Shown: in pieces, positions 34,371 through 41,993 of the stretch
Numbering within the stretch: position 1 is the stretch's first letter
How the letters are laid out: every line of letters starts with the position of its first letter
From: Microbispora sp. H13382
Lineage (GTDB): Bacteria > Actinomycetota > Actinomycetes > Streptosporangiales > Streptosporangiaceae
DNA length: 64,000 bases
Assembly: GCF_014161445.1 (NCBI RefSeq)
Contig: NZ_JABBXA010000018.1
Coordinates: 124,001 to 188,000 of the forward strand
Reading direction: 5' to 3'
Position numbers and translations under genes: made by a program
Notes under the pieces: generated by a model
Database searches by the model: none
Told to the model about the DNA's origin: nothing
What the model saw: the letters and a program-made list of their open reading frames with translations, nothing else

Positions 34371-34837
34371 GTCAACGCTCCGCGGGCTCTCGCCGCCCCG
34401 GTGCCGCCGACGGCCCCGCCCTGCGTGAACCTGGTTGCACGAGCCTTACTGACGCCCTGCCTCGCCCCGCACGAGCACGCCGGGTCCCGTACCAGAGGCG
34501 GGCCCGAAATGGCCGTACCGACCCAGCGGATAGGCGGTCCCATCGACCGACGTCGCGCATGGCTTCCGGAGCCGCCACGAGCACGACGCCGACCAACTTG
34601 ATGATCAACGACGCCCGCGGCCCTTTCAGCCGTATTCCGGCCGTACCCCTTCTGTGGGCTTCGACCGGCAGGGCTCGCTGATGACGCGGACACTCTCCGC
34701 GACCGCGCCGCAGGCCCCGGCCGGTACGGCCCGGGCGCAGGCGGCAGGAGCGGCGCCGCAGGCGGACGATGGCAACCGGGCGGCAGCCGTGGCGTGGGTC
34801 CCCTTCGAGCCCGGCTCCACCGCTGGAGATCCGGTCG
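34371..34837. other. Intergenic, no gene recognised
   Basis: About 470 bp between the GntR operon promoter and the HAD stop. Short frames on both strands (for example a hydrophobic MIIKLVGVVLVAAPEAM start on the minus strand near 34608) lack ribosome sites and family resemblance. No strong hairpin was seen. Confidence 0.45.
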
Positions 34838-35602
34838 TCAGCGAGCCAGAACCGCCTCGCGACCGCTGGTCTTCGTTCCGATGTTCCCGCGAGGCCGATT
34901 CAGCGCGGCCAGCACATCGGGCAGATCCCGCAGCGTGGTGATCCTCGTGACGGCGGGGGAGGAGGGACCAGGCTCGGCGCGGTACCGGTCGAGCCACACG
35001 CCGTGCATCCCGGCCCGGGCGGGGGCGACCGCGTCGAGCAGGAGGTTGTCGCCCACCATGAGCACCTCCTCGGGAGGCAGGCCCAGCTTCGCCGCCGCCC
35101 GCCGGTAGCACTCCACGGACGGCTTGAACGCGCCGAGCGCGTCGGGCGTCAGGACCACGTCCATGCGGTCCAGGAGTCCGATGCGGCGCAGCTTGGCCTC
35201 CTGCTGCACCGGCAGGCCGTTGGTGAGCACGCCCAGCGCCGGGGCGTCGTCGAGAGCAGCCAGCGCCTTCAGCGTCCGATTCACGTCGGGGAAGGCGGCC
35301 CAGGCCGACTCGTAGTGGGTCAGGAATCCGGCGAACGCCGCGTCCGGGTCGGCCGGCTGGGGCAGCCCGAGCCGACGGCAGAACTCCCGTAGCCGCCTGC
35401 GCCGCTGCTCGGCGAACGAGCACTCCCCGGCGTGCCACGCCGGCAGGTGCTTGTCCTCCAGGTCGAGCCAGAGCGCCGGTGTCTCCGGCAGCAGCTCGTG
35501 ACCGGGGCAGACCGACTCGGTCCAGCGGGTCGCGGCGTGCGCGACCGCCCGGCGATGGTCGAAAAGGGTCTCGTCGAGGTCGAACAGAATGGCCCTGATC
35601 AC
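34838..35602 (-). CDS. HAD family hydrolase
   Basis: A 254-residue haloacid dehalogenase-like phosphatase. Motif I is FDLDETL (nucleophile Asp, residues 7-13), motif II is GVLTNG, and motif III Lys is in GAFKPSVECYRRAA. Motif IV is MVGDNLLLDAV. The helical cap between motifs I and II makes it subclass I, like YjjG nucleotidases and 2-haloacid dehalogenases. The substrate is unknown. It diverges from the ArsR gene at 35701 with about 98 bp between. Confidence 0.9.
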   Translation of the reverse strand: MIRAILFDLDETLFDHRRAVAHAATRWTESVCPGHELLPETPALWLDLEDKHLPAWHAGECSFAEQRRRRLREFCRRLGLPQPADPDAAFAGFLTHYESAWAAFPDVNRTLKALAALDDAPALGVLTNGLPVQQEAKLRRIGLLDRMDVVLTPDALGAFKPSVECYRRAAAKLGLPPEEVLMVGDNLLLDAVAPARAGMHGVWLDRYRAEPGPSSPAVTRITTLRDLPDVLAALNRPRGNIGTKTSGREAVLAR

Positions 35603-35664
35603 GAGTCCCCATCTTGACTGGGCCGTGTTTCCGTTGCGTTTCCTGACTGTGAAGGCACCGAGAG

Positions 35665-35694
35665 ATGACAGGTAGGAGATTTCCTACCTATTAT
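35665..35694 (+). promoter_or_regulatory. ArsR promoter with operator inside the spacer
   Basis: ATGACA (35665-35670) and TATTAT (35689-35694) are 18 bp apart. The spacer is exactly the dyad GGTAGGA-N4-TCCTACC (35671-35688). GTG 35701 lies six bases after the -10, giving a leaderless message. Confidence 0.75.
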
Positions 35695-35700
35695 GGGGTC

Positions 35701-36114
35701 GTGGACGTCACCCCCGCCGCCGTACGGCGGCCGTCACCGAAGGAAGACACCGTCTTCGCCGCGCTCGCCAGCCCCGTGCGGCGCGAGGTCCTGCGCCTGC
35801 TGCGCGAGGACGGCCCCCAGTCCGTGCAGGACCTCGCCTCGCGCTTCGCCATGGCCAGGCCCAGCTTCTCCGAGCACCTGCGGGTGCTGCGCGAGGCGGG
35901 CCTGGTCAGCGAACGCAGGGACGGCAGGCGCCGGCTCTACCGCCTGGAGCCCGTCCCGCTCGTCCACGTCCGCGACTGGCTGGACCCCTACGAGCGGTTC
36001 TGGCGCGACAGGCTGTCCGCCCTGCGTCACCTGCTCGACGGCACCGCCAATGACACCGCCGATGACACCGCCGATGACACCGGCACCCGCGCCCATCAGG
36101 AGGAGAGGCCATGA
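35701..36114 (+). CDS. ArsR family transcriptional regulator
   Basis: A 137-residue repressor with HTH FAALASPVRREVLRLLREDG, QDLASRFAMARPSFSEHLRV and wing ERRDGRRRLYRLEPVPLVHV, the type that accompanies SRPBCC/AHSA1 proteins. The C-terminus carries three copies of a 12-base unit (36046-36081) encoding Asn/Asp-Asp-Thr-Ala repeats. GTG 35701 is preferred over the upstream ATG 35665 because the latter lies in the promoter. It overlaps the next gene by ATGA. The operator in its promoter indicates autorepression. Confidence 0.88.
   Translation: MDVTPAAVRRPSPKEDTVFAALASPVRREVLRLLREDGPQSVQDLASRFAMARPSFSEHLRVLREAGLVSERRDGRRRLYRLEPVPLVHVRDWLDPYERFWRDRLSALRHLLDGTANDTADDTADDTGTRAHQEERP
36046..36081 (+). 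repeat. Three 12-bp tandem repeats inside ArsR gene
   Basis: GCCAATGACACC once and GCCGATGACACC twice, in frame, at the 3' end of the ArsR gene. They extend an acidic disordered tail. Confidence 0.85.
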
Positions 36115-36557
36115 CCGACGCCGACGACCCCACCGTGCTGCACCTCGACGAGTACCTGGCGCACCCGCCCACCCGCGTGTGGCAGGCCCTGACCGACCCC
36201 GAGCTGCTCGCCCGGTGGTTCATGCCGGGGGACTTCCGCCTGAGCGTGGGCCACCGCTACACGATGCGCGGAACCGCCATGCCCGGCACCGGGTTCAGCG
36301 GCACCGTGCAGGCCGAGGTGCTGGCCTTCGAGCCCGGGCGCATGCTCCGGCTGGGCTGGCGCGACGCCGACCCCGACAGCCGGGCCGGCGCCGACTGGAC
36401 CATCACCTGGACGCTCGAACCCGAAGGCCGGGGAACCCGTCTGTTCCTCACCCACGAGGGCTTCGACCCCGGCAACGAGTTGCAGCGCAGGGCCCGCACC
36501 ATCATGGACGGCGGATGGCGCCGCTTGATGACCGGTTCGCTCGCCGCCGTGCTGTGA
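36111..36557 (+). CDS. SRPBCC/AHSA1-like protein
   Basis: A 148-residue START-like fold protein with the characteristic opening HPPTRVWQALTDPELLARWF and the later WTITWTLEPEGRGTRLFLTH. The family binds hydrophobic ligands or acts as an Aha1-like partner. In actinobacteria such genes are routinely coupled to an ArsR repressor, as here (ATGA overlap). The ligand is unknown. A hairpin follows 61 bp after the stop. Confidence 0.9.
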   Translation: MTDADDPTVLHLDEYLAHPPTRVWQALTDPELLARWFMPGDFRLSVGHRYTMRGTAMPGTGFSGTVQAEVLAFEPGRMLRLGWRDADPDSRAGADWTITWTLEPEGRGTRLFLTHEGFDPGNELQRRARTIMDGGWRRLMTGSLAAVL

Positions 36558-36618
36558 CACCCGGCCGGGGATCGAGCGGCGACGAGTCACCGCCAGGATC
36601 TGTACCGATCCTCAGCTG

Positions 36619-36647
36619 AAGGCCGTCTCGTCCGAGCCGACGGCCTT
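36619..36647 (+). terminator. Hairpin terminator of ArsR-SRPBCC operon
   Basis: AAGGCCGTC and GACGGCCTT enclose an 11-base loop and are followed by TTCC. It lies between the SRPBCC stop and the convergent MerR stop. Confidence 0.65.
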
Positions 36648-36655
36648 TCCGCGGG

Positions 36656-37414
36656 TCAGGCGTGCCGCGCCGCGTTCGCGTGGACGGCGTCGCGTACGTA
36701 GCCGCTCAGCCCTTCGGCGACCCGCTCGTAGTTGGCCGCGAAGCGCGGGTCGGCCACGTACATCTCCCCGAGACCCTTGTGGATCTCGTACGTGCAGTCG
36801 TAGAACCAGCGGGTGATGTGTGCCCGGTGCCGCTCGGCCACGTCCATCGCCCGTTCGCCGTCCGCCGGGACCCCCTCGGCGAAGGCCGCGGCGAACGCCT
36901 CCAGCACCTCGCCGGCCTCCGCCGTGATGGCCCGCCAGTCGTCCTTGGTGTAGCGGGCCGTGCGGTGGCGGCTCTGCTCGAAGGCGTCGGTGCCGCCCCA
37001 GCGTTCCTCGACCTCCTCGGCGTACCGGTCGGGGTCGAAATCGCCGAACACCTCGAACCGCTCCTCGGGCGTGAGGGAAATGCCCATCTTCCTCGCCTCC
37101 ATCGCGCGCTGGACCGCCGCCGCCATCTCCTCCAGCCGTCCGATCCTGCGCCGCAGCAGCTCGTGCTGGCGGCGCAGGTGGGTCAGCGGATCGGCGCCCG
37201 GATCGTCGAGGACGACGGCGATCTCCTCCAGGGAGAACCCGAGCTCCCGGTAGAACAGCACCTGCTGCAGCCGGTCGAGATCCGGCTCGGTGTAGCGCCG
37301 GTATCCGGCCGCCGACCGCTCGCTGGGCGTCAGCAGCCCGATCTCGTCGTAGTGGTGCAGCGTCCGCACGGTCACCCCGGCGAAGCGGGCGACCTGGCCG
37401 ACCGAGTAGCCCAC
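36656..37414 (-). CDS. MerR regulator with TipAS domain
   Basis: A 252-residue activator. The HTH (GYSVGQVARFAGVTVRTLHH, Y) has the wing LTPSERSAAGYRRYTEPDLD, then the long coiled-coil dimer helix. The C-terminal TipAS fold (AITAEAGEVLEAFAAAFAEG, then HITRWFYDCTYEIHKGLGEM) binds thiopeptide or other antibiotics in TipA. GTG 37414 has GGAGGAGG before it. The promoter at 37440-37470 has 19-bp spacing, so it should activate its own expression when it binds a drug. Confidence 0.9.
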   Translation of the reverse strand: MGYSVGQVARFAGVTVRTLHHYDEIGLLTPSERSAAGYRRYTEPDLDRLQQVLFYRELGFSLEEIAVVLDDPGADPLTHLRRQHELLRRRIGRLEEMAAAVQRAMEARKMGISLTPEERFEVFGDFDPDRYAEEVEERWGGTDAFEQSRHRTARYTKDDWRAITAEAGEVLEAFAAAFAEGVPADGERAMDVAERHRAHITRWFYDCTYEIHKGLGEMYVADPRFAANYERVAEGLSGYVRDAVHANAARHA

Positions 37415-37439
37415 GGGTCCTCCTCCCTTCCGGACTTCG

Positions 37440-37470
37440 AGCCTGGGGCCTCACGCGGCGTGAGGGTCAA
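37440..37470 (-). promoter_or_regulatory. MerR-type promoter of TipAS-like gene
   Basis: On the minus strand TTGACC (37470-37465), a 19-bp spacer and CAGGCT (37445-37440). The spacer starts with the dyad CTCACGC-n-GCGTGAG (37450-37464). This is the same architecture as at 17145-17175. Confidence 0.75.
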
Positions 37471-37548
37471 GCGGATCATGCGCGATGAAACTTTCGGCCC
37501 GGCTCACCTTGCTTGAGCAGCGCCAACAGAGGGATTTAGTTTGGACAG

Positions 37549-37578
37549 TTGACATATTCCCGAATCTGATTCTACGGT
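37549..37578 (+). promoter_or_regulatory. Promoter of the pectinesterase gene
   Basis: A consensus TTGACA (37549-37554), an 18-bp spacer and TACGGT (37573-37578), about 78 bp before the ATG. It lies in an AT-richer stretch, unusual for this window. Confidence 0.6.
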
Positions 37579-37655
37579 GCGGGGGCTATCGTGCCGGGCG
37601 GTGGCCGTACGGCGCGAGAGCCCTCTCCGTCCCGCGCGCGCGTCTAGGAGCGCAG

Positions 37656-39110
37656 ATGCATCTCACACCCCCCACCACAAGTCCTCCGATCCTGCGGCGT
37701 GCGGCACGCCGGGCCGCCGCCGTGGCGGCGCTGCCGCTGGCCGCGGTGGCGTTGCACGCGGCGCCCGCGCAGGCGGCGGTCCCCGCGGCCGGCGGGACGT
37801 ACCAGATCAGCGTCACCAAGAGCGGCATGTGCCTGGACGTCGTGTCCGGGTCGAAGGACAACGGCGCGCTGCTGCAGCAGTGGGGCTGCTCCGGCGCCGC
37901 CTGGCAGCAGTTCACCCTCAAATCCGCCGGGTCCGGCGTTTTCACCATTGTGAACGTTAACAGCGGCATGTGCGTCGACGTCCCGGGCGGCTCGACCACC
38001 TCCGGGGTGCAGATCCAGCAGTGGGGCTGCGCCGACGGCCAGACCAACCAGCAGTGGCGGCTGGTGGCCTCCGGGTCGGGCACCTACCAGATCGTCAGCG
38101 TCGCCAGCGGGCTGTGCCTGAGCGACAAGGGCGCCTCCACCTCCTCCGGCGCCGCCGTCATCCAGGAAACCTGCACCGCCAACACCAACAAACAATGGCT
38201 GTTCACCCCCGCCGGCACGCAGGGCACGGCCACCGTGGCCGCCGACGGCACGGGCAGGTACCGCACCGTCCAGGCCGCGATCGACGCGGTGCCGGCGAAC
38301 AACGGCAGCCGCGTCGTCATCACCATCAAGCCCGGCACCTACCGGGAGATCATCACGATCCCGGCCAACAAGCCGTACGTCACCCTGCAGGGCCTCGGCG
38401 GGTCGGCCCAGGACGTCGTGATCGTCAACAACCACTCCGCCGGCACCTACGGCACCTTCAACAGCGCCACCGCGTTCGTCAACGGCCACGACACCGCCCT
38501 CACCAACCTGACGGTCTCCAACGACTTCGACGAGAACACCAGCAGCACCGGCCAGCAGGCCGTCGCGCTCAACCTCAACGCCGACCGGGCGGTCCTGTCC
38601 AACGTACGGCTGCTCGGCGACCAGGACACGTTCCTGGTCAACGCGTCCGCCCGCGCCTACATGACCCGCTCCTACGTCGAGGGCACCGTCGACTTCATCT
38701 TCGGCGACGGCACCATCGTGATCAACGACTGCGACATCTACGAGAAACGCAGCACCGGCGGGCCCATCACCGCCGCGCGGACCGACGCCGCCAAGACCTA
38801 CGGCTTCCTCATCTACAAATCGCGCATCACCGGGGCGACGAACAACACCACCCAGCTGGGCCGGCCCTGGGGACCCAACGCCCAGGTGCTCTACCGCGAG
38901 TCCACCCTCAGCTCCACGATGAAGACCTCGCAGCCCTGGACCGACATGTCCGGCAACTCCTGGAAGAACGCCCGCTTCCTCGAATACAGGAACACCGGCG
39001 CCGGCGCCGGGGTGAACGCCAACCGGCCGCAGCTGAGCGACTCCCAGGCCGCGAACTACACCCCGCAGAAGTACCTGGCCGGATCCGACGGCTGGAACCC
39101 GGCCGGCTGA
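37656..39110 (+). CDS. Secreted pectinesterase with ricin-type lectin domain
   Basis: A 484-residue secreted enzyme that de-esterifies pectin. A signal peptide ends near residue 41 (APAQA-AVP). A beta-trefoil CBM13/ricin-B domain (about 45-185) shows three QQW-type repeats (LLQQWGCSGAAWQQF, IQQWGCADGQTNQQW, CTANTNKQW). The right-handed beta-helix pectinesterase domain (about 190-480) retains the catalytic Asp in GDQDTF (D324), Asp in VDFIFG (D346) and Arg in LGRPWG (R403). ATG 37656 has AGGAG five bases before it. The adjacent pectate lyase gene is broken. Confidence 0.92.
   Translation: MHLTPPTTSPPILRRAARRAAAVAALPLAAVALHAAPAQAAVPAAGGTYQISVTKSGMCLDVVSGSKDNGALLQQWGCSGAAWQQFTLKSAGSGVFTIVNVNSGMCVDVPGGSTTSGVQIQQWGCADGQTNQQWRLVASGSGTYQIVSVASGLCLSDKGASTSSGAAVIQETCTANTNKQWLFTPAGTQGTATVAADGTGRYRTVQAAIDAVPANNGSRVVITIKPGTYREIITIPANKPYVTLQGLGGSAQDVVIVNNHSAGTYGTFNSATAFVNGHDTALTNLTVSNDFDENTSSTGQQAVALNLNADRAVLSNVRLLGDQDTFLVNASARAYMTRSYVEGTVDFIFGDGTIVINDCDIYEKRSTGGPITAARTDAAKTYGFLIYKSRITGATNNTTQLGRPWGPNAQVLYRESTLSSTMKTSQPWTDMSGNSWKNARFLEYRNTGAGAGVNANRPQLSDSQAANYTPQKYLAGSDGWNPAG
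37709..37779 (+). repeat. 71-bp direct repeat, copy 1 (signal peptide)
   Basis: Bases 37709-37779 are identical to 39147-39217 (offset 1438). They encode the hydrophobic core of the signal peptide of the pectinesterase. Confidence 0.9.
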
Positions 39111-39129
39111 CCACCCCCGAGGAACAGAC

Positions 39130-39743
39130 ATGCGTGTCACCACACCCCGGGCCGCCGCCGTGGCGGCGCTGCCGCTGGCCGCGGTGGCGTTGCACGCGGC
39201 GCCCGCGCAGGCGGCGGGCGTACCTGGCCGGACAGGGCCGACGGCTTCGCCTCTACCAGCGGCATGGGCGACAGCACCACCACCGGCGGCGCCGCCGGCG
39301 CCACGGTCACCGTCACCACCTACGCCGACCTCGTGAAGTACGCCACCGCGAGCGAGCCCTACACGATCAGGGTGAACGGCACGATCACCGCCACCCCGTA
39401 CGGCACGGAGCTCAAGGTCGCCTCGAACAAGACCATCGTCGGCGTCGGCACCAAGGGCCACATCGTCAACGGCGGCTTCTTCCTCGGCTCCGGCGTGTGG
39501 GGCGCGACCAAGATGGTGCTGGAAAACAGCTACTTCGACAACGTCAAGGACCCCTACTACAAGGACGACGCGGCGCAGCTGAAGCAGAGCGGCAGCATCG
39601 TCGTCAACTGCAGCGGACAGCAGGAGAGCGGCGGCTCGGCCTTCACCCCGAGCTCGTTCTACTCCTACACGCTCGATCCCGCCGCGGACGTCCCCTCCCT
39701 CGTGAAGACCTACGCCGGCCCCCAGGCGAACATCGGCCTGTGA
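39130..39743 (+). pseudogene. Pectate lyase relic with frameshift and core deletion
   Basis: It begins with a complete signal peptide (MRVTTPRAAAVAALPLAAVA, ending APAQA). Just after the cleavage region the coding sense moves to another frame (WPDRADGFASTSGMGDSTTT). The PL1-type start follows (ASNKTIVGVGTKGHIVNGGF), but at FLGSGVW the sequence jumps to the late helix turns GATKMVLENSYFDNVKDPYY. Roughly 150 residues of the beta-helix, including the calcium and catalytic region, are gone. The C-terminal strands are intact. Two independent lesions make it inactive. Confidence 0.8.
39147..39217 (+). repeat. 71-bp direct repeat, copy 2 (signal peptide)
   Basis: Identical to 37709-37779. The identity ends exactly where the pectate lyase reading frame is lost. 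Confidence 0.9.
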
Positions 39744-39747
39744 GCAC

Positions 39748-39783
39748 CCGGCCGCCGGAGGCCGCGACACCTCCGGCGGCCGG
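39748..39783 (+). terminator. Hairpin after pectate lyase relic
   Basis: CCGGCCGCCGGAGG and its exact complement enclose an eight-base loop, five bases after the stop. Confidence 0.75.
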
Positions 39784-39815
39784 CCCGGCGACTCGTTGGC
39801 CGGCCGGGTGAGCGC

Positions 39816-39846
39816 TGGACTCTCCCACAGAGGGAGGGGCCATCCT
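39816..39846 (+). promoter_or_regulatory. MerR-type promoter, leaderless
   Basis: TGGACT (39816-39821), a 19-bp spacer starting with CTCCC-N5-GGGAG, and CATCCT (39841-39846). GTG 39854 follows seven bases later. Confidence 0.65.
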
Positions 39847-39853
39847 TGAGCAC

Positions 39854-40687
39854 GTGAACGACCTCCTGTCGATCGGGCAGTTCGCCCGCCTCACCCGGCT
39901 CAGCGTCAAGCAGCTGCGCCACTACGCGACACTCGGGCTGCTCGAACCCGCCTGGATCGACCCCGCGAGCGGCTACCGCTACTACCGCACCGCCCAGGCC
40001 CGCGACGCGCTCGTCATCGGACTGCTGCGCTCCCTCGACGTCCCCCTGCCCGTCGTCGCGGCCGTCCTGGCCGCCGGAACGGACGGCGGCATGGACGCCA
40101 GGGGAGACGGCACCGGGGGAGAGGCCGCCGTGGCCGCCGCGCTCGCCAAGGTCAAAGAGGACCTGGAGGCCGAGCTCGCCCGCCGCAGGCGCGCCCTCAC
40201 AACCCTCGAACGCGTCCTCGCCACCGGCCTGCCCACCGCCGAGGCCACCGTCGTCACCGAACCCCCGCGGCCCGCGATCGTCGTCCGCGACCTGGCCGCG
40301 ACCCCCGAGGACATCGGCCGCGCCACCTCCGCCTGCGTCGCCCGCCTCATGGCCGTCCCCATGACCGCCGCGCCCGCGCTCGTCGGGTTGTTCCCCCTCG
40401 ACTACGGCGAGGCCGTCCCGGTCGCCGTCGCCCTCACTGGGCCGGACCTGCCGGACGTGCCCGGCGCCCAGCCCGACATCCTGCCCGGCGGCGTGTTCGC
40501 CACCGCCACCCACGTCGGCCCCTACGACCATGTCCCGCTCACCGCCCACGCCCTGCTCACCTGGTGCGCCGAACGCGGGCACACCCCCACCGGCCCCCTC
40601 CGCGAGGTCTACGTCTCCGACCCCGCGACCACCCCGCCCGAGCGGCTGGTCACCCACCTGATGATCCGGCTGGACGACGAACGATGA
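39854..40687 (+). CDS. MerR regulator with GyrI-like effector domain
   Basis: A 277-residue BmrR-like activator. The MerR HTH (LSIGQFARLTRLSVKQLRHY) and wing IDPASGYRYYRTAQARDALV are followed by a helix. The C-terminal GyrI-like/AraC effector-binding domain is about 135-277, with VVTEPPRPAIVVRDL and ILPGGVFATATHVGPYDHVP. Such proteins bind cationic drugs. A 19-bp-spaced promoter precedes it, so drug-dependent self-activation is expected. A 44-residue frame overlaps its stop. Confidence 0.88.
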   Translation: MNDLLSIGQFARLTRLSVKQLRHYATLGLLEPAWIDPASGYRYYRTAQARDALVIGLLRSLDVPLPVVAAVLAAGTDGGMDARGDGTGGEAAVAAALAKVKEDLEAELARRRRALTTLERVLATGLPTAEATVVTEPPRPAIVVRDLAATPEDIGRATSACVARLMAVPMTAAPALVGLFPLDYGEAVPVAVALTGPDLPDVPGAQPDILPGGVFATATHVGPYDHVPLTAHALLTWCAERGHTPTGPLREVYVSDPATTPPERLVTHLMIRLDDER

Positions 40688-40818
40688 ACCGGCACACCAC
40701 CGCCCACATCCCCGAACTCGCCCACGCGGGCCTGCCCCACGAGATCCACCTCACCGGCGCCGAGACCGGCCCGGCGGCCATGCGCACCACCGTGCGCCGG
40801 CCCGTACGCGCCGCCTGA
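40684..40818 (+). CDS. Small coupled protein (44 aa), unknown
   Basis: Its ATG overlaps the MerR/GyrI stop (ATGA), which argues for translation. The 44-residue product (MNRHTTAHIPELAHAGLPHE and onward) is basic at the C-terminus and resembles nothing I know. It may be the stump of a former target gene, truncated by the boundary with the recombinase gene that ends eight bases later on the other strand. Confidence 0.4.
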   Translation: MNRHTTAHIPELAHAGLPHEIHLTGAETGPAAMRTTVRRPVRAA

Positions 40819-40825
40819 ACACCCG

Positions 40826-41941
40826 CTACGCGTCCGGCCCGGCCTGACCGTCCCGCCCGGCCTGGCCACGCCGGCGGCGCAGCAGCGGATGCGATCCCAT
40901 CGCCACCTCGAGCTCCCCAGGCAGGTCGTCCCGGTAGCGGCCGAGCGTCGACAGATCGCTGTGCCCCAGCACCCGCCGCACCGCGTCCATGTCCGTGCCG
41001 TCCGCCAGCAGATGCGTCGCCGTCGTGTGCCGCAGCCCGTGCGGCGTCACCGCCCGCCGCCGCCCGGGATCCACCTGCCGCTGCACCCGGTCGATGACCG
41101 CCTGCACATCACCCCGCGCCAGCCGCCTGCCCCGCCACGACAGCAGCAGCGCCTTCTCGCCGTCGCCGCCCGCCCGCACCGCCAGGTACGCGTCGAGCGC
41201 CGCCGCCACCGCGTCGGGCAGCGGAACGTCGCGGGTCCGCCCGCCCTTGCCGAAGATCCGCCAGTAACGCAGCCCGTCGTTGGTGTAGAAGTCCTCCACG
41301 TTGGCCCGCACCAGCTCCGACACCCGCGGTCCCAGCGTGGTCAGCAGCAGCACCACCAGCGCGTCACGCACCTCCGTCCGCTGGTCGGCCCGCCGGCGGC
41401 GCCGCGCCGCCGGGCCCGCCGCCTCCGCGGGCGGCGCGGCGGGGGAGCCGGCCGCCTCGATCAGGCCCTCGGCCTGCTCCCGCGTCAGCGCCCGGCGCTC
41501 CGGCCGCAGCCCGCCCCGCTCCCGCGCCCGCACCGACGAGGCCGCCATCGGGTCCAGATGCACCCACGCCGCCGACGCCGCGTGCCGGAACAACGCCGAC
41601 ACCGACCGGCGGAACCTCGCCTGCGACGCGGCGCTCTGCCCGGTGCTCGTCCCCGTGCCTTTCGCCGTGCCTGTCCCCGTGTCCTTGCCCTTGACGTCGC
41701 CCTTCCTGCGCTCGTCCGGCTTGCGCGCGAAGGCCAGCAGCACCGCGTCCACGTCCTCGCCGGTCAGGTCGTCCAGCACCCGGTCCGGCCCGGCCAGCCG
41801 TACGAACGTGGCCACGTCCCGCGCGTACACCTCGGCCGTGGCGGGCGACAACCCACCCGTCACCGTCTTGGCCCGGACCAGCTCCACATAGCGGTCCGCG
41901 GCCTCCTGCACGGTCAGCCTGTTCACCTGTGCGGGCAGCAT
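40826..41941 (-). CDS. Tyrosine recombinase (XerC/D-like)
   Basis: A 371-residue site-specific recombinase. An N-terminal SAM-like core-binding domain (LSPATAEVYARDVATFVRLA) is interrupted by a Gly/Thr/Lys-rich insert near residue 95. The catalytic domain keeps all residues: Arg in LGPRVSEL, Lys in GKGGRTRDVPL, His-x-x-Arg in TPHGLRHTTATHLL, His in LGHSDLS and Tyr in TLGRY. ATG 41941 is used because the upstream extension is Arg/Pro-rich. No att repeats, tRNA or phage genes flank it, so it is probably a stand-alone integrase/recombinase. Confidence 0.88.
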   Translation of the reverse strand: MLPAQVNRLTVQEAADRYVELVRAKTVTGGLSPATAEVYARDVATFVRLAGPDRVLDDLTGEDVDAVLLAFARKPDERRKGDVKGKDTGTGTAKGTGTSTGQSAASQARFRRSVSALFRHAASAAWVHLDPMAASSVRARERGGLRPERRALTREQAEGLIEAAGSPAAPPAEAAGPAARRRRRADQRTEVRDALVVLLLTTLGPRVSELVRANVEDFYTNDGLRYWRIFGKGGRTRDVPLPDAVAAALDAYLAVRAGGDGEKALLLSWRGRRLARGDVQAVIDRVQRQVDPGRRRAVTPHGLRHTTATHLLADGTDMDAVRRVLGHSDLSTLGRYRDDLPGELEVAMGSHPLLRRRRGQAGRDGQAGPDA

Positions 41942-41993
41942 GATCGACACCGTACCGACACGCACCGACAGCAAACGCCGCGGCGGCGGTCTC

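Noticed and set aside
34654..34941. Plus-strand frame MTRTLSATAPQAPAG in the gap before the HAD gene
   Set aside because: Ala/Pro-rich low-complexity frame overlapping the HAD gene end, with no ribosome site.
40826..41941. Tyrosine recombinase as the mark of a prophage or integrative element
   Set aside because: No tRNA, direct att repeats, excisionase, replication or structural genes nearby.
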